Source: Lepisosteus oculatus (Eukaryota; Chordata; Actinopteri; Semionotiformes; Lepisosteidae). Taken from it: a stretch of 64,000 nucleotides of DNA. Positions within the stretch are counted from its first letter, which is position 1, and each line of letters starts with the position of its first letter. Positions 58,382 to 64,000 of this stretch are shown here, piece after piece. Position numbers and translations under genes: made by a program. The stretch covers positions 56,574,222 to 56,638,221 of the forward strand of contig NC_090696.1 of NCBI RefSeq assembly GCF_040954835.1, read 5' to 3'. Under the pieces are notes generated by a model. The model saw nothing but the letters and a program-made list of their open reading frames with translations. It had not been told where the DNA came from and did no database searches.

Positions 58382-60237
58382 ACCTTATTTAGAATATTGT
58401 GCTTCTTTTTAATTAAAAAGAACAACAATGATTCCTTGTCTCAGGGGATCGTCATACATAAACAGGTTAAACTGTGTTCTTGTTGAATTCAAAGTACAAA
58501 TAAACTTTTCAGCATCAGTTAAGGAAATTAATGGTCTTAAATGGGTAGTATTGCGTAGACAGTATAAAGACACCTGTAACATTTTAAACGGGAGTCTTAA
58601 AGGACATTTAATTGAAAAAGAACAATATCCTGCCTACAATTCCTCATCATATGTTAAAAAAAGACATTGGAGAGCTCATTATTGATCCATGGGTAATGAG
58701 ACTAGAATTGTCCAATTTAAATAATTGTTGTACAGTAGAAAACTATTTAACATCACCTCCGTTGTATCATAGGTAAGTAGCAATTATTTCTATTGCTTTT
58801 CCTCTTTAGTTTTAGATAGGAAATTCAGCAGTATAGAGTAAGATAGGCCAGAATTAGCATTAGATTGGGCAAATGATCAAGCCAAGGATCAGTTCAGGGT
58901 TTCTCATCCAATATATAATATAAACCACTGAAGGAGAGTATCAGAAATGCCTATAGTATTGATGGTATTTTTTTCAGTCAGTCTAGTACACTGATGTTGT
59001 TCCTCACTCCACACCTCACTCAATTCTAATAGAATGGGAACATTGATAAACCAGAAACAACAGCCAACAAATTGCTAGGTACTTTAATAAGGGGTGTATC
59101 AGTGCTTTGCTAAAACTGAGCAGAAAATTCTAGAGCTTGTTCCTAAATGATAGTCCAAAAATAATTTAGAAACTGGTATAACGTCAAATAGAAAGCTAGG
59201 TACTGTATATCACTGATGTTCACATGATACCTACACAAAATAATTATCTCACTTTCAGTAAACCAGGTAATGATTATTTCACTCTTTTTCAAGTGGTACA
59301 GTAGCCCATCAGAGTTGACTGAATATATAAAATGAGTCATAAATAAAGTTATAATAAAAGGTAATCTAATGGTGATAGTTGAGTGAACATTACACTGCTG
59401 TGCAAAGGTATTATATATTAGAATTTACTATATATATATAACTTATAAATAATATATATAATTTTGTTATGAATATGAGAGAAATCACTCAAAGACTCAA
59501 TGTGTTTTCTACAAATATTAAAAAAAAATATACAGTTTAGTTTGGGTGAAAAGAAACAAAGCAAAACTTTGAATTATCTTGAGTTATTAACATGAGATTA
59601 ACAGTTCCAAATACACCATATCTTAGCAGCCAATAATAAGTGTTACATTGGCTTATCCATTGCATCTACCAATCAAATCTAATTTATATTGTTTGCTGTT
59701 CCTCGTTAATAACGTACTTTGTCCCTTTCTACACATCTGTAAAGCCTAAGCAAAACTATTACATTAGCATTTCAGTAGACAATTGCCATAGGACTACCTA
59801 CAAAGGAATCTTGTTGAATAAAACAATGCTGTGGCAGCCTAGTTTATGAACTAACTGTAGTAACACCAAACCAGAGGCTGCCAAACAGCATCTTATAGTT
59901 GGAAATACCGTCATGGGGTGACACAGAATTGACACAGAATGGCAAAAACCTGCCAAGGCACCTAAGTGCCGTAAAGCAGTAACCGCCAAACAAAAGCCCA
60001 TCAGCGTCATAAACCCAAAGAGACACTATGTGTGACATAACACTTTTCAATAAATCCTCCTGCTCATTTCTTCAGTTGCCACTGTAAGGTTTTGTACACA
60101 AATCCCTGTGACTGTCCAAGTTATATGGGGCTTGTCACAACTTCAAAATGTCAAAAACCTTTGCAATACAGTACAAAACAAATTATTTAAATATTGCACA
60201 TGTCATACTTTCCTTTTTTAACAGAATAATATCCTGT
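58382..60237. other. Unassigned AT-rich DNA
   Basis: About 1.9 kb. GACACAGAATTGACACAGAA near 59921 is a small tandem duplication. No exon or element is recognised. Confidence 0.5.
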
Positions 60238-60600
60238 GGACAGTGCAATGGAGCAGTGATTAGCATTGTTACCTTGCAGTGTTGGGGAGCTGGCTTCAAT
60301 TCCAAACATGAGGTGCTATCTGCATGGAGTTTGTATGTTCTATCCCGGGTTCGAATGAGTTTCTTCCAGGTGGACCAGTTTCCCTCCAAAGTCCAAAGAC
60401 ACACTAGTAGGTTATTTGGCTTTTGAATATATTGGTCCTAGTCTGAATATGTGCACGTTTGTACCTGTGTGTCCTGTGATGGACTGGTGTCCCATCCAGG
60501 GTGTATCCTGCCATGTGTCTGTTGCTTGCTGGGATGGACTCCAGCTCCCCCATGACCCTGTATTGGAAAGAGCAGTAAGAAAATGGACTGATGGGTAAAT
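60238..60600 (+). mobile_element. tRNA-derived SINE, family 2, copy 6 (full, plus strand)
   Basis: The most complete member: a decayed tRNA head (GCAATGGAGCAGTGATTAGC; then GCTTCAATTCC), GCATGGAGTTTGTATGTTC, TCCAAAGTCCAAAGACACAC, GATGGACTGGTGTCCCATCC, TGTTGCTTGCTGGGATGGAC and the tail AAAATGGACTGATGGGTAA. The other copies align to it in reverse sense. Confidence 0.82.
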
Positions 60601-60886
60601 CTGTTATAAATGTGCCTGCCATGAATACATAATGTCATGTGTATATGCAGAGTAGTTTAATTGTGCACCTCATTCAGATAATAGTTGTCTGTTAAATTAA
60701 CTATCAAATTAAAACTATTTTTTATAAAATAGAAACCCTATAGTAATTAAGAAATTGATTTATTACAGAAAATCCAAACCATGTTGGCCTCAGACCTGTA
60801 ATGAAATGAGTTATTATTCTTGGCCTACATACAAAATTATCAAAACAGCACTTTCGAATTACAGTATAATAGGTAATACTGTACAT

Positions 60887-61400
60887 TGTGTAAGAGGACA
60901 CGGGGAAGGGTCATCTCTAACAGGTATTTCCAAAACGAAACACTGAAAATGCTAGAGATTGACCTTAGCAAGATGGCGGACAAAAAGAATCAGCTGACCA
61001 GTAGATGGAAGGGGTCCACCTTAAGAAACAATGAGACACAGCTGAGACGCATCAGGAACCGGAATATAAGTGCCCCGGAGGCAGTGAACAGGGCGGAAGC
61101 CGGTAAGGTGAATGCGTTTTGGAGGAAAAGAGGTGCATGTTAAGGATCGGGCTAAGGAACAACGAACTACTGCAAGGAGAAAGGCTTATGGATTTTGGAT
61201 TACGGACACTAGTTTAGGATACATCGCGGATTGGCTTTAGTACGAACTTTTGGAACTCGGAACGGATCAGGACTAAGGGAACGGATTACGGACTGTATTA
61301 GGAAGACAGTTATTGGAAGAAACGCCACGGATCTGAGGACAGTAAAGTGTGGTGTAAGTACTACCTTCGTTTACATAAACTATCCCCCGGAGACACCACA
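60887..61400 (+). mobile_element. 5' LTR of the Gmr1-like element
   Basis: The 3' end is placed at GGAGACACCACA (61400) because a primer-binding site starts two bases later. The part from AATATAAGTGCCCC (61062) onward matches the minus-strand LTR piece at 42.6-43.1 kb. TATAAG near 61064 is the likely TATA box. The start at TGTGTAAGAGG (60887) is a guess from the TG rule; no target duplication can be tested because the other end is outside the window. Confidence 0.65.
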
Positions 61401-61402
61401 AT

Positions 61403-61420
61403 TGGTGGAGGATGCGGGCA
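61403..61420 (+). other. Primer-binding site for tRNA-Ala
   Basis: TGGTGGAGGATGCGGGCA is the exact complement of the CCA-bearing 3' end of vertebrate tRNA-Ala(AGC) as I know it (...TGCCCGCATCCTCCA plus CCA). It lies two bases after the LTR end, the normal place for minus-strand priming. Confidence 0.8.
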
Positions 61421-61502
61421 GCTCCCGCTCGGGTTTGAGAATCAAAGAGAGCAAGTTTTTTTTTTGTGTGCGGGTTTCACTTTGCGCATGTGAAGAAAAG
61501 CT

Positions 61503-62286
61503 ATGGAAGAATTAATACAGCAGTTGTCCCAGGCCACCCTCGCCCAATTCCAAGCATTAAAAGGACAACGAGAAGCTATCGAAGCGCAACTGGAGGCGAA
61601 CCAAATCCAAAAAGAAACCAACGAACGAATTATAGAGGAGCAAAAATTAATACGCGCAGAGTTGTACAGGTTAAGGGAAGAAATCTGGCAGGCCCCGGTA
61701 GCGGGGAGAGGCACCGCTCAGGAAGAACAAATTACGCTAGAAAAGATGACTGAGCTTGATGATGTGGAAGCGTATTTAACCACCTTTGAAAGAACTGCAG
61801 CTCGAAATGCATGGCTCAAAGAGCAATGGGCTGGGAGAGTAGCCCCTTATTTAATTGGAGAAGCCCAAAAGGCATATTATGATTTAAAAGAAGAAGATGC
61901 AGAGAATTATGACTCTGAAAAACGAAATATTGGCAAGACTAGGGGTAACCATGGCAATACGAGCAGTCCGGTTACACAATTGGAACTACCAGATGAACAA
62001 GCCTACGAGGTCTCAGATGTTTGACCTGGTACATCTGGCAAAGAAATGGCTCCAGCCAGAAGAATTAAACCCAGGACAGGTGGTAGAAAGGGTGGTGTTG
62101 GATCATTTCGTGAGGAGTCTGCCTGTGCACCTGAAAAGGAAAGTAAGTGAAGGGGATCCCCAGACCCTAGATCAAGCCGTGGACTGGGTGGACAGACACC
62201 ATGCCACAGAGGCCCTGATTAGGGAGAGAAAAGGGGACTTTCGGAGGGAGGAGAGAAGAGCCCCAAGAGTCTGGAAACCGAAATAA
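61503..62286 (+). pseudogene. Gag with SCAN-like region, Gmr1-like element
   Basis: The N-terminal part (61503 on) is a Glu/Gln-rich coiled-coil-like stretch ([20 protein letters not shown], then [20 protein letters not shown]), followed by [21 protein letters not shown] frameshift at about 61915 (DAENYD against TLKNEIL) moves it to the next frame, which stays open to 62286. That part has WLQPEELNPGQVVERVVLDH and FVRSLP, the same pattern as vertebrate SCAN domains (W-L-P-E...E--VL--FL--LP). SCAN is known to derive from Gmr1-type Gag capsid. Stops at 62284 and 62297 cut it from the zinc knuckle and protease, which lie in the same frame. Upstream, the Gag Met is 83 bases after the primer site. 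Confidence 0.85.
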
Positions 62287-62379
62287 AGTATCGGCCAATA
62301 AAGTATAGTGATTATCGGGAACCTATACAGTTAAAAAAAAACCCTTCGGGGGAAGTCTGACTCAAGGCCCCGGCCATGG

Positions 62380-63000
62380 GAAGAAACCCGGCGAAGTTTT
62401 TATTGTCAGGAAGAAGGGCATTTAGCCAGCTATTGCCCCGGCCTGCCCAAACCCATGCAGGTAGACCCCAGAGATGAAGCCCTATGCAACTACCTTACAG
62501 CGGGGGTCCCGACCCGTGAGGATCCCCATCTTATGAAAATCGAGATAGAGGGAGAACCTATCGAGGCCTTATTGGACTCTGGCAGTGCGGTGACCCTGGT
62601 GACCCCTACAATACTTCCGGGAGAACTAGAGATTCCGAGAACAAAGGGAATACCTATTACTTGCATTCACGGGGACACCAAAGACTATCCGACGGTCGAA
62701 TTGAGCATCTCTACAGAACAGGGGACATACCACTCAACGGTAGGAGTGGTTGGGCAGTTGCCATACCCTGTCATACTGGGACGAGACTGTCCCCATTTCC
62801 TCCAGATTTGGAACACGATCCAATCAGCTAGGCCAAGACCAATCCCCTGGCCGGAAGACAGTGGTGACGCCCCTACCGACGACCCTGATGAGACGGACCC
62901 ACAAGAAAGCGGAACTGAACTTGGAGTTGAGTTTGGAAATATGGAACTACCGAATGGGAACCCCCAGAACGTCGGGGTAAGTTTGGGACGGCCCAACTAG
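62380..63000 (+). pseudogene. Zinc knuckle and aspartic protease, Gmr1-like pol start
   Basis: Open from before 62380 to 63000. SFYCQEEGHLASYC (62395-62436) is a CCHC knuckle whose first Cys is Ser (AGT for TGT). The protease follows: EALLDSGSAVTLV with the catalytic DSG at about residue 41 counted from Met 62455, and YPVILGRD (about residues 104-111), the hydrophobic-G flap-side motif. After the protease comes an acidic linker (DSGDAPTDDPDETDPQESG), then a stop at 62998. One frameshift near 63000 joins it to integrase. No RT sequence lies between. The protease would cleave Gag and Pol. Confidence 0.85.
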
Positions 63001-63011
63001 AAGATGGGAAC

Positions 63012-64000
63012 TTGAGACATGCGTGGGGACATGTCAGGAAAATTGATGGGGAGTGGTGTACTGATCCTAACACAGTGAGTTACCCATATTTTATGACAAA
63101 GAATAATCTCCTTTATCAAGTGCAGCAGAAGGGACAGGAAGAAGTGGAACAACTCCTTATTCCCCGGCCCTACCAGTTGAAGCTCCTCAACTTGGCCCAT
63201 AGCCACCTCCTGGGTGGGCATCTGGGGGTAAAGAAGACATCCGAGAGACTCCTCTCTAGGTTCTTTTGGCCAGGGATCTATAAGGCCATCGAGAAGTACT
63301 GTCGGGAATGCCCCGACTGTCAGAAAAGTGCGCCACAACCTTATTATAGGAACCCTTTGATTCCCCTCCCAATTATTGAAACCCCCTTCGAACGGATTGG
63401 GATGGATTTGGTGGGGCCCCTGATCAGAACCACCAAGGGTCACCAATATATTCTAGTAATAGTAGACTATGCTACCAGATACCATTGGTATCTGGTAGCA
63501 TAGTCTACTACCATACCGAAGCCATTCCGTTGAGAGCTGCCACCGCCAAAAACATAGCTAGGGAGCTAGTACAACTGTTCGCTCGAGTCGGAATTCCTAA
63601 AGAGATCCTAACTGATCAAGGAACACCTTTTATGTCGAAAGTCATGCTAGACTTATGTATGCTACTGGGTATACAGCAGATCCGAACCTCTGTTTATCAC
63701 CCTCAAACCGATGGTCTAGTAGAACGTTTTAATAAGACCCTGAAAAGCATGCTTAGGAAGACGATGCAAAAGGATGGGAAAAATTGGGATCAGCTGCTCC
63801 CGTATCTCATGTTTGCGGTTCGAGAAGTACCGCAGGCTTGGACTGGATTTTCCCCCTTTGAATTATTATACTCTCGGAAACCACGGGGCCTATTGGACGT
63901 GGTCAAAGAATCGTGGAAACATCAACCTTCCCCTTTACAAACTATCATTGAGCATGTGGAACAGATGAGAGAAAGAATAAATGTTATTGTTCCCTTAGTG
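63012..64000 (+). pseudogene. Integrase, directly after protease (runs off window)
   Basis: The first part, 63012-63503, has the H2C2 zinc-binding domain (AHSHLLGGHLGVKKT ... YCRECPDC) and the start of the catalytic core: ERIGMDLVGPL with the first Asp (about residue 132) and ILVIVDYATRY. A palindromic insertion at about 63483-63512 then breaks the frame. From 63518 the core continues in another frame without a stop to the window end: EILTDQGTPF (second Asp at 63614-63616), HPQTDGLVERFNKTLK (Glu at 63722-63724, exactly 35 residues between D and E), then the GKNWDQLLPYLMFAVRE region. All three catalytic residues and the zinc ligands are kept. The start shown is a TTG-type frame start; the real protein is part of Pol. 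Confidence 0.88.
63460..63510. repeat. Perfect 25-bp palindrome inside integrase
   Basis: TAGTAGACTATGCTACCAGA TACCA (63460-63484) is followed by one T and then by its exact reverse complement (63486-63510). The left arm is normal integrase coding sequence (VDYATRY); the right arm is an inverted copy of it. The insertion puts a stop into the frame directly after it and changes the frame. Confidence 0.97.

Noticed and set aside
1..64000. CRISPR array, bacterial operon or phage system
   Set aside because: No regularly spaced direct repeats, no ribosome-binding sites and no compact gene packing; every repeat seen fits eukaryotic transposons or microsatellites.

Overview
The window reads as vertebrate nuclear DNA, most likely from a ray-finned fish. 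That is an inference from its transposon mix: tRNA-derived fish SINEs, a 5S rRNA-derived SINE, L2-type LINEs, Penelope-like elements, a Ngaro/DIRS tyrosine-recombinase retroelement, a Gmr1-like Ty3/Gypsy element, Tc1-like pieces and many solo LTRs. The background is AT-rich. I found no host protein-coding exon that I can support. Nearly every recognisable coding stretch belongs to a mobile element, and all but the end of the last one are visibly broken.

Layout. 1-12 kb: AT-rich unassigned DNA with a 5S-derived SINE (4.8 kb), two short solo LTRs with perfect 5-bp target duplications (6.1 and 11.2 kb), a longer LTR-like element (8.0 kb), a tRNA-type SINE (9.0 kb) and a 753-bp element with roughly 100-bp terminal inverted repeats (9.7 kb). 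12-18 kb: solo LTR A of the 'TGTAGCGG' family, several Penelope ends and one internally deleted Penelope element with RT and GIY-YIG remnants. 18-34 kb: mostly unassigned AT-rich DNA with scattered SINEs, a tRNA-Ala-derived SINE and solo LTR B. 34-41.4 kb: a near-complete Ngaro element on the minus strand (Gag, RT/RNase H, tyrosine recombinase, split direct repeats). Its RNase H region is split by a composite insert: solo LTR C, which itself carries a nested 409-bp LTR, plus a short repeat also seen at 14.2 kb.

42-58 kb: a Tc1-type end, L2 LINE pieces, two further LTRs, solo LTR D (with a tRNA-like insert), a Tc1 transposase remnant, two more 5S-derived SINEs, a second LINE RT remnant and an L2 RT on the minus strand with a fragment of the same LTR family beside it. 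60.2-64 kb: a SINE, then the 5' part of a Gmr1-like retrotransposon (5' LTR, tRNA-Ala primer-binding site, Gag with a SCAN-like region, zinc knuckle, protease, then integrase directly) that runs off the window.

The strongest items for a second look are the integrase-first Gmr1-like element with its 25-bp perfect snap-back palindrome, the three-level nest inside the Ngaro RNase H, the 5S-derived SINE family and the inverted Penelope ends. I see no evidence for a new host system; the interest lies in transposon structure.
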